Notes under the pieces: model-generated
Told to the model about the DNA's origin: nothing
The model's input: the letters and a program-made list of their open reading frames with translations, nothing else
Databases searched by the model: none
Position numbers and translations under genes: made by a program
Assembly (NCBI RefSeq): GCF_000281045.1
Contig: NW_008246105.1
Span: 517,927 to 581,926, forward strand
Origin: Saprolegnia diclina VS20
Lineage: Eukaryota; Oomycota; Saprolegniomycetes; Saprolegniales; Saprolegniaceae
Reading direction: 5' to 3'
Length of the DNA: 64,000 nucleotides
Part shown: piece after piece, positions 19,617 through 28,590 of the stretch
How positions within the stretch are numbered: position 1 is the first letter of the stretch
How the letters are laid out: each line of letters opens with the position of its first letter

Positions 19617-22600
19617 TCAGAGCTTCATTGGAATCGCGTGCGCCAAGTACGGGAAGGGCCTCGCTCCGCCGTCCGAGACGTCGATCGCGTACTGCCGCCA
19701 CGTTTTGATGTCAAGAATGTACATGGTGCGCTGCCACTCGAACGAGAGGAGGCCGGTGAGGACGGCGGAAGCGCGGTCAATGTAGTAGACGCCGTCGACG
19801 ATCCAGCCGTCCGTGGCGTAGTGGTACTTGGCCGTTGCGTAGAGCAGGTGCGAGTGCGCTTCCGATATCGACGCGCGCGGTCGCAGATACCGCTCGAGGA
19901 CGTACAAGACACCGACGGTGGCGGTCGTGCCACCGACGATGCCTGCAAAGCGCCGCATGCGGCCAATCGCGACGACGCCGCTGCGGCATTCGACCTGAAA
20001 GTCGACGGCCGAGACGTCGCAGGACCGAGCGAGCGTGACGAGCGGGCGCACGGGAAGGCAAAACGTCCCAATCGCGAGGCCGGCCCAGACAACGAGGCTG
20101 GCCTTCATGCCGTAGCGCGCCGTGTGCTGCTTGGTGAGGAGCGAGAAGGCGTCGTTGAGGATGAAGACGAGCCATGTGATTTCGCCGGACGCCATGATGG
20201 TCGTGTACCACGCTGGCGTCGACGGTGCAAAGGCGTAAAAGCCAGCGACTTGATTGAGGTCGAGTGTGGCGGTCGAAAGAAGGCAAATCGCTGTGGTACC
20301 GCGCAACAGCAGCAGCGGTCGACCGATCCAGACAAGGCCGGCGACGCGGTTGATGGAAAACATGTTGAGCCCCTCGATGGCCCCGCGGGCGCCGAGGACG
20401 TAGACGACGACGAGCATGGCGACGGCGCCGAGGATGAATGTGATGAAGAGAAGGAGGCGCCGGCAGTAGTACGAGACATTGACCGGGACTTCCATGCTGT
20501 TGACGGGCTGCGTCGAGATCGTGTTGCGGCCCGAGATAATCGTGAGCGACTCGCCAGTGTCGCCGACGAACGAGACGACCTCGCGCACGGCGTCGACCCA
20601 CTCAAAGAGGAAGAGCCAGCTATGAAACGCAAACGAGGCCGACGCCAAGAGACTCTCTTGGAGAAGCACCGTTTGGTTGGTGCTGCTGTCGCGAAGGAAC
20701 TGCACGAGCTGTACTCGGTTTGCCAGCTGCGTCTTGAGCCGAGCCGCGGGCAGCTGCACCGCGGCAACGAGCGTCTCTGGCACGGCGGCGCGCACAAACG
20801 AGAGACGCGCCGCGTAGTTGTCAGGACACGACGCGGCGCTGACCGTCTCGGCGGCGCAGATGGCGGTCGGCGTTGGAAAGTCTGCGGCCAGCAGGGCCAG
20901 CACCACCATCGAGCTCGACGCGACGACCGAGTTGGAGACGCCGAGCGTGCACGCGCCCGCGGCCGTGAAGAACTCGAGGAGGTTGAACGTGGCGGGGGAC
21001 GGCAATGTCGGGCACGTGACGTCGCCGCCCACGTATTCTGCACCGACCCATGCCAGCGGCACCGGACTGCCCTGGAGGCCGGCGGCGATTTCACTGTAGG
21101 CAGTGGCCGTCGCGATATCGGAGACAAAATGTTCGACGAGCGCTTCGGTCGAGGCTTTGTACCACGTGAGGAGCTCGCGGGGCGGCGCCACTCGCTGCAT
21201 TGTGATGGTGCCGAAGGGGCCGAGAAGGCTGCGGAGGAGCGAAAATCCCGGGTCCATTGGCGCCGGCAGCGTACCGTTGGCGATGAGAAGCGCCTCGGGG
21301 GTCGTGTTGCGATAGAGAAACCGAGGACTCTGCCGAATAAGCGAGCTTCCGACGTCGTGGGATGCATTGCTCGAGATGCTGTAAAGGTCGTTGGCGAGCG
21401 TCCAGTGCATCTTGAAGCTCGACTGCACCGACGTGTGGAGACTGCCGTTGGAGCGCTTGAGCGTCAGCGGGTACTGCATCCCCAGTGCGTTCTCGATCGC
21501 TATCGTTTCAATGACGCCCAACGTCTTGTAGTTTTGCCACTCGGTGACAAACGCAGTGATGCCCATGCGCCGCCAGTAGGCCTCTTCGCTCGCCAGCGAC
21601 AACTTGTCGTCTGCTCGCACTTCTCGCAGCCACGCTCGCCCGCGGCTCGTGGATGCAAGGTACGAGAAGACACCTGTTTCGAGGCTCACGCCGAAGCAGC
21701 GCTGCCACTGCGTCCAGTCGAGAATGTTGCGCAAAGCAGACTCGAGGTACACGGCGCCGTTCTCGACATGCTGCTTACAGGCTTCTTGGCGAGCTGCAGT
21801 CGCGCCGAGCTCGTACGTTTGGTTGAAGTCCACGTAGCAGTAGCTCGTCGAGATGTACGCGATGAGGCACGGGTTCATATTGCGGAGACCAGCAATGACC
21901 GCTGCGAGCGAATTCACTTGATTCTGGAGCGACGAGGCGTAGACGACGAGCGGCGCGGACGCGAGCGGCGACGTCGCATTGTAGTTGTGCGCGTTGTCGC
22001 TAAACTTGGGCGCTGCCAGCTCGACGGCGTCCAGCGCCCCCGTGAATTGGAGCTGCCGGTTGAACCAGTTGGTCAAGTACGTCTGGTGGCCCGTCGCATT
22101 GAACGTCGCCCACCAAAAGTCGTTGGCCATCGCCGTTGACGAGACGTAAATGTACGTGTAGCTGCCGACGATCGAGAACACCACGTACGCAAACCCGCCG
22201 AGAGCCCGGACGTAGAAGCGGCGCATCGAGAGCAGCGGCACCGGCAACGACGATGCGAACGGCAAGATCGGGCCCCTGGTCGTGCACAGCGAGTCGAAGC
22301 GCAGGACGCACCAGAGCTTGAGGTCGAGGCGCGCGCCGCGGCCAAAGGGTACGAGACCGGATAAGACGCTCGTGACGACGTCGTCGTGCCAAAACTCCGA
22401 GTGCACTTTGCTCAAAAACACCTCAGCGGCCGCGGGGACAAGGACGTGCGGCCGCCACTCGCGCTGCCCCCGTGACGTCGACCCGGTACAGAGGCGCTGG
22501 ACGGCCATGGCCAGCGGAATGCAGCCGACGTTGATGCCGAGAAGAGCGAGAAGGCGTGGAAGCGATCCGATCGCGACGCTCCCAAGGGCGCACGTGACCT

Positions 22601-24782
22601 GCAGCCCGAGGCGGTTTTGCGTGCAGTCGGGGGCCACCACGATGCTGGCTTCGTACGGTGCAGTCGTCTCTAGACACACCATACACAGCCAAGCGAAGAA
22701 GGCGCTAAGGGGGCCGTACGACCGGACGCGGCCCGTCGTTCGTAGCAACGGCAAACCGAAATCGACCACGACGTAAGTCATCCACGTCGCCTCGCTGGCA
22801 ATGATCATCGTGTTCAGGAGCGAGCGGGGTGCATCTTGGAAGCCAGACTCGTTGCCGGGCAGGGACCCGTCGTTGACGAAGCGGACGCTGCTTGTACTCA
22901 GTAGAGCGAGCGCCGTGAGCCCTCGCACGAGAAGGAAGGGCCGGCCGACCCACACGCAGCCCGTGAGGCGGTTGGCGTGGAGTAGGTCGAACGGGGCCAC
23001 TTGCGCGCGCTGCGTCCACCCAAACGTGAGCACCAGGACGTTCACGGATGCAACGACCGCCGACGCGTAGAGTGTGAGGAACCACATGTAGACGCACGCT
23101 TGGTGGGGCAGCTCGAGCGCGTTGGCCTCGAGCTGCGCCATTGCATAGCGCTGCGTGATGGTGGTGATGGCGCCGACGTCGCCAGACACGACGTAGACCT
23201 CGCGGTGGCCATAGAGCCACTCGTAGAGCATGACGAGCCCGAACACGCCCCACGGGCTGGCCTCAGCGAGCGCTTGTTGCAGTAGGATCGGGTCGGATCC
23301 GTTGGCGGCAAACTGATAGACGCTGACGTTGGTTGCCTTCAGCGCCTCCAACGCGGCGCTTGCGTCGCCTGTGGTCGGTAGTTGTGCAGCGGCGGCAAAG
23401 GCCGGCCTGAGCACGCGGGCGCACGTGCTCGGTGATCCACAGAGCGCGGCGACGGCTGCCGACGATATTGTCGGCAGCAGAGAGAGGGCAAAGAGGACGC
23501 TGCGGCTCTCGAGCACAACGCTGAGCGGCGCGGTGCCGTCGCACGTGTCGTAGAATCCCATGGGCTCCTGCGGCAGTGCGTACGCGGGGGCTGAGAAGCA
23601 CATGGGGCTGCCCGAATAGTAAATCAAGCTGCTCTCGGTCCAGCTTGCCGGCACAGGATAGACGGTCGTCGTCTCGGCCAAGGCGCGAAATAGCGCCGAG
23701 TCCTTGATCCCATCGAGGCGCGCCTCGTAGGCGGCGAGGTGCGCGAGCAGCGCGCGTGGCTTGGGCAGCACAAAGACGTCCATTGAGGCAAGCGGCCCCA
23801 GTGCCAAATGCACCACGCGCAAAACCGGCGTCAAGGTCGCGACCGAGTCCATGTTGTACTCCCAGTCGGCTTTGATGGCATCCGAGACAGCGTCGACACC
23901 CAGCAGCAGCGTGAAGTGAAGCCTGTCACCGGTCCAGAGGTCGTTCCAGAAGCCTGCGTAGGCGTAGACGGTCGACCAGAGCGCGAGCCCGCGGAATTGG
24001 CTCGGGACTGTGTACACGGTCACGCGCTGCGCCATCCCAAGCGCGTTCTGGATCGAGATCGTTTGCACCAGCCCCTGCTCGTAGTAGTTGGTGACCTGCG
24101 ACTGCCACGTGCTGAGCCCAAACCGCCGCCACAACGCGGCTTCGTCCTCGACAGTCACGTCCTCTTCGCTGTGAAAGATCCGAGTAAGAACTTCGGTCCC
24201 GCCCGGCAGCGCGGCCAGCGGCTCAAAGATTGTCGCATTCATCGGCAGCATGTACGGACTCGCGTTCAGGTCGTTCGCGTCTGTGTTGCGCAGAAGCGCC
24301 TCCAAGTACACAGCGGCGTTGTCCGTGTACTGCGCGTCGCACTTGGCTTGCCGCCGCGCGTTGAGCGCCATGGGAAACGCCCGGTGCAAGTCCACATAGC
24401 AGTACTGCGTAAAGAGGCGAATGTTGCTGCCGAGGTCGTTGGCCCGCAGCGCTGTAATCACTACCGGGAGCGGGAGCGGCGCCAGTACAAGTGACCGCGG
24501 CCGCGCGCGGCTCATCCCGATAAAGGTCGGAGGGGACGTGTACGCCTTTGGCACTCGGAGGTGCGCGAGGGGCAGCTGCGAACTCGCGTTGGTGCTGAGG
24601 ATAACACGCGTGTTGAAGTAGTCGCCGAGGAACGTCTGGACGCCGCCGACGCTGAAGCCGGGCCACCAGTAGTCGTTGCTCATCGCCGGCGTCACGAGCG
24701 CCACGTACCACACACTGAGGCATACCGTGAGAAGTAGGTACGCAAAGGCGGCGAGCACGGTCTTGGTCTTGCTCTGCGCCAT
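19617..24782 (-). CDS. Large duplicated multi-pass membrane protein, function unknown
   Basis: One uninterrupted 1721-residue frame made of two homologous halves, residues 1-852 and 853-1721. Each half starts with a signal-anchor helix, then a WW-containing motif (SNDYWWPGFSVGGVQTFLGD; ANDFWWATFNATGHQTYLTN). A long predicted extracellular domain follows, with matching landmarks: YCYVDLHRAF / YCYVDFNQTY, AVYLEALLRN / AVYLESALRN and ISIQNALGM / IAIENALGM. A C-terminal block has about five to seven hydrophobic helices (NRLTGCVWVGRPFLLVRGLT / NRVAGLVWIGRPLLLLRGTT). No known domain is recognised. The halves differ at most positions, so the duplication is old. The frame is unbroken, so selection appears to maintain the whole length. 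It could be a receptor, a carrier or a wall-associated protein. Confidence 0.85.
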   Translation of the reverse strand: MAQSKTKTVLAAFAYLLLTVCLSVWYVALVTPAMSNDYWWPGFSVGGVQTFLGDYFNTRVILSTNASSQLPLAHLRVPKAYTSPPTFIGMSRARPRSLVLAPLPLPVVITALRANDLGSNIRLFTQYCYVDLHRAFPMALNARRQAKCDAQYTDNAAVYLEALLRNTDANDLNASPYMLPMNATIFEPLAALPGGTEVLTRIFHSEEDVTVEDEAALWRRFGLSTWQSQVTNYYEQGLVQTISIQNALGMAQRVTVYTVPSQFRGLALWSTVYAYAGFWNDLWTGDRLHFTLLLGVDAVSDAIKADWEYNMDSVATLTPVLRVVHLALGPLASMDVFVLPKPRALLAHLAAYEARLDGIKDSALFRALAETTTVYPVPASWTESSLIYYSGSPMCFSAPAYALPQEPMGFYDTCDGTAPLSVVLESRSVLFALSLLPTISSAAVAALCGSPSTCARVLRPAFAAAAQLPTTGDASAALEALKATNVSVYQFAANGSDPILLQQALAEASPWGVFGLVMLYEWLYGHREVYVVSGDVGAITTITQRYAMAQLEANALELPHQACVYMWFLTLYASAVVASVNVLVLTFGWTQRAQVAPFDLLHANRLTGCVWVGRPFLLVRGLTALALLSTSSVRFVNDGSLPGNESGFQDAPRSLLNTMIIASEATWMTYVVVDFGLPLLRTTGRVRSYGPLSAFFAWLCMVCLETTAPYEASIVVAPDCTQNRLGLQVTCALGSVAIGSLPRLLALLGINVGCIPLAMAVQRLCTGSTSRGQREWRPHVLVPAAAEVFLSKVHSEFWHDDVVTSVLSGLVPFGRGARLDLKLWCVLRFDSLCTTRGPILPFASSLPVPLLSMRRFYVRALGGFAYVVFSIVGSYTYIYVSSTAMANDFWWATFNATGHQTYLTNWFNRQLQFTGALDAVELAAPKFSDNAHNYNATSPLASAPLVVYASSLQNQVNSLAAVIAGLRNMNPCLIAYISTSYCYVDFNQTYELGATAARQEACKQHVENGAVYLESALRNILDWTQWQRCFGVSLETGVFSYLASTSRGRAWLREVRADDKLSLASEEAYWRRMGITAFVTEWQNYKTLGVIETIAIENALGMQYPLTLKRSNGSLHTSVQSSFKMHWTLANDLYSISSNASHDVGSSLIRQSPRFLYRNTTPEALLIANGTLPAPMDPGFSLLRSLLGPFGTITMQRVAPPRELLTWYKASTEALVEHFVSDIATATAYSEIAAGLQGSPVPLAWVGAEYVGGDVTCPTLPSPATFNLLEFFTAAGACTLGVSNSVVASSSMVVLALLAADFPTPTAICAAETVSAASCPDNYAARLSFVRAAVPETLVAAVQLPAARLKTQLANRVQLVQFLRDSSTNQTVLLQESLLASASFAFHSWLFLFEWVDAVREVVSFVGDTGESLTIISGRNTISTQPVNSMEVPVNVSYYCRRLLLFITFILGAVAMLVVVYVLGARGAIEGLNMFSINRVAGLVWIGRPLLLLRGTTAICLLSTATLDLNQVAGFYAFAPSTPAWYTTIMASGEITWLVFILNDAFSLLTKQHTARYGMKASLVVWAGLAIGTFCLPVRPLVTLARSCDVSAVDFQVECRSGVVAIGRMRRFAGIVGGTTATVGVLYVLERYLRPRASISEAHSHLLYATAKYHYATDGWIVDGVYYIDRASAVLTGLLSFEWQRTMYILDIKTWRQYAIDVSDGGARPFPYLAHAIPMKL

Positions 24783-24908
24783 CGCGTTTCAAACGCTATT
24801 TTCGCAGTCGCACTATCCCAGACGAACGGCCACACGTCGGTTTCGAGCTCGAATGGGCGCGACCGAGTCGTTTGGCGTGCGAGCCAAGCTCCGGTTGACC
24901 GAGATTCG

Positions 24909-26596
24909 ATGCCGTTGATCTCACATCCGCGTAGCGACACGCTGCTATTGCGTCTCCACCTCGCGACGAGCAAACGTACGGAGCCGCTCGAGACACACCT
25001 CCTCCATCGCTACTTTGAGCGCCACGACCCGGTACGTACAGCAATTCCACGTCGGAGCATTCATACAGAAAAGCAGACGTGCCGAGGGTACGTGCCCATG
25101 GACGTTGCGCGCAGCGTGGCCATGCAGATAGCACAGACGACGTTCCCAGCCCTCGAGGCGATGTTTGACGTGGACCAGTACGTCCACATATGCTGCGTCC
25201 GATGAGTGCATGTGGATAGCAATGGCTTTTTCCATTACACTGCGTTCCTCTCGTTCGTGTGCCGCGACAAGCTGCACGTGGAGATGGACAAGCCCATTGG
25301 CATTGTTGGCGTCTACACGGTACGACACCAGCTCCGACTGCCACGTCATCGACCATGGGCGTAGGTCTCGAAAGGTCTCTGCGCCGTCAACGGCGCCGCG
25401 GTCACGGTCAAACGCACGCAGCTGCAGTCGATCGAGATGGTTTGCAGCTGGCATGCGAATGCCAGAGCTCTTCAACTGTGCAGGTCGAGACCCTCGGCGA
25501 CGCGATTGGCATTCTGGCGACGTTCTCGCACCCACGCCTGCTTCGGTACCTCCACAGCACGTGCTACGAGCAAACGTTTGTACTGTACCAAGAGTGGACC
25601 GAGGCCACGTCTCTCAAGGTACGTCGACTCTGGCGCCTTCGGAATGACGAACGTGCTTTGCTAGACCATTCTGTCGTCGTTTGGGCGCATGAGCGAGCCG
25701 ACGATACGGCGGTACTTGGCACAGGTCATCGAGGCCATTGTCTATTTACACCGTGTCGGCATCGTACACCGGTGCTGTCTCCTCTTCTACTCGGAATGTG
25801 AATAAGAACTTAGGGAACTCCACGGTACGCGCGATCCATCGACCGTTTGAGTGAGCACCAGTGGCAGGCGAATCCATCTACATTGATCGCGATGGCAGCG
25901 TCCAAGTGGGGGTACGATCGCCCTTAAGTTTTAGCTGTTTTGTGTAATTTGTCAGAAATAGGAATTTTACGCGGGGTGGCACTTGCGCACGGCAAGCTCC
26001 AACCTCCACAGCTTTCAAGACAGTCTCTACGACGTCTTTCGGGTGCGAAGTCTCGGCCATTCGACTGGCTCGATCCCTTTTCATGATGCACTTGTAGCCA
26101 CCAGAGACCCGCGCCGCCGCTCGGTCGTTTGGCACCAAGGCCGACGTCTGGTGCATCGGCCTCGTCGCCCTCGAGGTAGTACAAAAATGACCCAAACATA
26201 TTGAGCGCTTCTGGCGTCTAGATGCTTTACGGCACAGCACACCTCAACCGTGTGAACGCTGCCCACAGCGTGCGTCGTCGACGGAGGCTATCCCTGGCTC
26301 ATCGTCTGCGTTCTAGTCGCAGCCGCCGATTCCGCACCGCATCTCCCCCATGTTTCGCAAGTTCCTCGACGCATGTTTCGAGGCGCGTCATACTTTCTTC
26401 TATGCCAAAGGCACACAGCTGGGCGTAGATGACTCCGCGGGATCGGCCCCACGCCGACGAATTGCGGGTGTTTGCCTTTTTTCACATGGCGCCGGACCAA
26501 GACGCCGAGTTCTTTGGCGCCGCAAGCTCTCTCGACATCACGATGAAGCGGCTTCAAGAGACAGCGCCGGAGCCATCACCTTTTTCATTACGTTGA
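24909..26596 (+). CDS. EF-hand pair fused to a kinase-like domain lacking HRD/DFG residues
   Basis: Thirteen exons: 24909-25031, 25077-25177, 25220-25319, 25365-25439, 25484-25618, 25665-25771, 25814-25824, 25868-25911, 25962-26042, 26098-26175, 26222-26269, 26317-26382, 26429-26596. The result is 378 residues with all phases consistent. The N-terminus has two EF-hand-like loops (YFERHDPTCRGYVPMDV and MFDVDHNGFFHYTAFLSF). The kinase fold then follows: VTVKRT (lysine kept), YLAQVIEAIVYLHRVGIVHR, a catalytic loop reading HRELHGES (HRD aspartate replaced by E, asparagine by S), an EFYAG segment where DFG is expected, PPETR in place of APE, ADVWCIGLVALE, and TPRDRPHADEL. It is therefore a probable pseudokinase. 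Exon 7 is only 11 bp, and intron 12 appears to be GC-AG. No single open frame spans the gene. Confidence 0.72.
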
Positions 26597-26848
26597 TATG
26601 AGTGTCCTCGCACTATGAGAATACACCTGGTAGCGTACCGTGCCATACCGCAGTGTGATCGTGAGAGTCAGCGCGGATGAAGTTGCGTCTTTTTAGCCGA
26701 CCAATCCGCGCGCGATTTTGTGATCGCCGTCGTTTGATTGATCGAAATCAGGCCAATCCGCGATGCGTATGCGCAACCCATGTGCTGGCAGCACCACCTG
26801 CGAGTTCCCAGTCCAAAGATCCGGCGGTGCCGTCTTGGTCTCAGCGCT

Positions 26849-26864
26849 GCCCATTTAGCATTTC
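26849..26864 (+). promoter_or_regulatory. Inr/FPR-like core promoter of the FBT gene
   Basis: GCCCATTTAGCATTTC matches 13 of 16 consensus positions and ends 3 bp before the ATG at 26868. CCAAT boxes occur near 26700 and 26754. Confidence 0.5.
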
Positions 26865-26867
26865 GCC

Positions 26868-28544
26868 ATGTCCGAGAAGACACCTCCACTCGACGTCGAC
26901 GCGCGTCTCTCGTACATTAGCTCGGCGCGCATCTTGGCCTCGCAAAAGTTCACGCCCCAAGCAGCCTACCAAGCCGAGGAAGGCACGCTCGCCGAGGGTG
27001 GCGCGATCTCGCTTTGCTCGCGCGAGGCCCTTGGACTCTTCTCTCAATACGCAGCCATCGGCACCATCTACGGCACGATTCCGACGCTCGCGTACCCGAT
27101 CTTCAACAACTACCTCAAGATGGAGGGGTACCAAGTCGCGTCCTACAACGTGCTCGTGACGCTCGGCTGGTCGTTCAAGGTCTTCTGGGGCATGTGCACC
27201 GACTGCTTTCCCATCTTCGGCTACCGTCGCAAGTCGTGGATGCTCCTTGGCTGGCTCGTGGCCATGACATCACTGCTCATCATGGCGGTCACGCCCCTCG
27301 GCGACCCGTACTGCTTTGGGAACCCGAAAGTGTGCGCCCTCGCGTACACCAATGTGTCGCTTCCCGACCGCGTCTACTTCAACGTCGACGCACCGGCCAA
27401 CGGCGCCAAGTTTATCATCCTCTCGATGGTCACAAGCGTCGGGTACGTCATGGCGGCGTGCGCCTCGGACGCGATGGTTGTGCAGTACGCGCAGCGCGAG
27501 CCCGTCGCGATCCGGGGGCGGATCCAGACTGCGATCTATGTCGTGCGCACGGTTGCCGGTATCTTTACGTCGCTCATCACGGCGTTCGGGCTCAACGGGA
27601 AGGAGTACGACGGCAGCTTTGACTTTTCCATGGGCCCCAACGTCATCTACGGCATCCTCCTCGTGCCGTGCGTGTTCGTGTGCTTCACAACAATATTCGT
27701 TGTCCAGGAAGACCCGGCGCCGCGCGTTGAGTTTAAAATCTGGGTGGCGTCGTTCTGGGAGCTCCTCCAGAAGCGCGTCATGTGGCAGATCTGCGCCTTC
27801 CGCTTCATCAACATGACGTTTCTCGGCATCGGCGTGACCGCGACGCCCACGATCCAGCGGGCGTGGGCCAAGGTCCAGCCGCTCAACGACTCGCTCTCGA
27901 CAATCATTGGGCAGCTTCTCTTTGCCGGCATCCTCGTTGTCGTGGGCAAGTGGGGCCTCGACTGGAACTGGCGCTGGACCATCGCGCTCGGCACCGTCGC
28001 CATCATCATGATCGACTCGGTCGTTGTCATGCTAACGATCTGGGACATCTTCCGCAACGAGTGGTTCTTCACGGGCGTCGCGCTCTCCGAGCAAATTCCC
28101 GCAGGCATCCGGTTCATTGTCTCGACCTACTGCGCGGTCGAGATCGCCGACGTCGGCAACGAAGGCGCCACGTACGGTCTCGTCACGACGGTCTCGAACC
28201 TCGCGTCCCCCTTTGCGAGTCTTATCTACAAGCTCATCAACTCGTACTTTGTCGTCGACAACGTGGCGGTCGCACGCGACGACACGGCCGTGCGCTGGGC
28301 CGTCACGTACTGCTACCTCATCTCGTACGCGTTCAAGCTCTCGGCGCTTGGCTGGCTCTTCCTCCTCCCGCCGCAGAAGGCCGAGATGCAAGCCCTCAAG
28401 CGGCTCGGCGGCAAGAGCAAGGCGGCCGGCGCGACGCTCGTCGCTGTCTTTGTCCTCGCACTTGTCTTTTCGGTGACGACAAACCTGCTCTCGATCTTTC
28501 CGTCCACCAAGTGCCTTCGCATTGCAGGTGGGAAAGGCTGTTAG
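26868..28544 (+). CDS. Folate-biopterin transporter (BT1/FBT family)
   Basis: Intronless 558-residue membrane protein with about twelve hydrophobic helices. Family landmarks are the N-terminal AAIGTIYGTIPTLAYPIFNN, the loop FWGMCTDCFPIFGYRRKSWM (the GxxxD...PxxGxRRxxW motif of FBT carriers), SDAMVVQYAQREP, and RGRIQTAIYVVRTVAGIF. The family moves folates or pterins across the plasma membrane and is greatly expanded in oomycetes. There is a hydrophilic N-terminus of about 60 residues and a central loop. The C-terminus ends in a hydrophobic helix followed by a short tail. Strong C/G third-base bias indicates an active gene. Confidence 0.9.
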   Translation: MSEKTPPLDVDARLSYISSARILASQKFTPQAAYQAEEGTLAEGGAISLCSREALGLFSQYAAIGTIYGTIPTLAYPIFNNYLKMEGYQVASYNVLVTLGWSFKVFWGMCTDCFPIFGYRRKSWMLLGWLVAMTSLLIMAVTPLGDPYCFGNPKVCALAYTNVSLPDRVYFNVDAPANGAKFIILSMVTSVGYVMAACASDAMVVQYAQREPVAIRGRIQTAIYVVRTVAGIFTSLITAFGLNGKEYDGSFDFSMGPNVIYGILLVPCVFVCFTTIFVVQEDPAPRVEFKIWVASFWELLQKRVMWQICAFRFINMTFLGIGVTATPTIQRAWAKVQPLNDSLSTIIGQLLFAGILVVVGKWGLDWNWRWTIALGTVAIIMIDSVVVMLTIWDIFRNEWFFTGVALSEQIPAGIRFIVSTYCAVEIADVGNEGATYGLVTTVSNLASPFASLIYKLINSYFVVDNVAVARDDTAVRWAVTYCYLISYAFKLSALGWLFLLPPQKAEMQALKRLGGKSKAAGATLVAVFVLALVFSVTTNLLSIFPSTKCLRIAGGKGC

Positions 28545-28590
28545 GACTAGGGTTCTTGCTCAACTATGTTATAAACACAAAAGTGTGTGT

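Noticed and set aside
19344..22139. 931-residue plus-strand open frame
   Set aside because: Antisense shadow of the 1721-residue membrane protein; it is Arg/Glu/Asp-rich without domains, as expected from the GC-rich third positions of the real gene.
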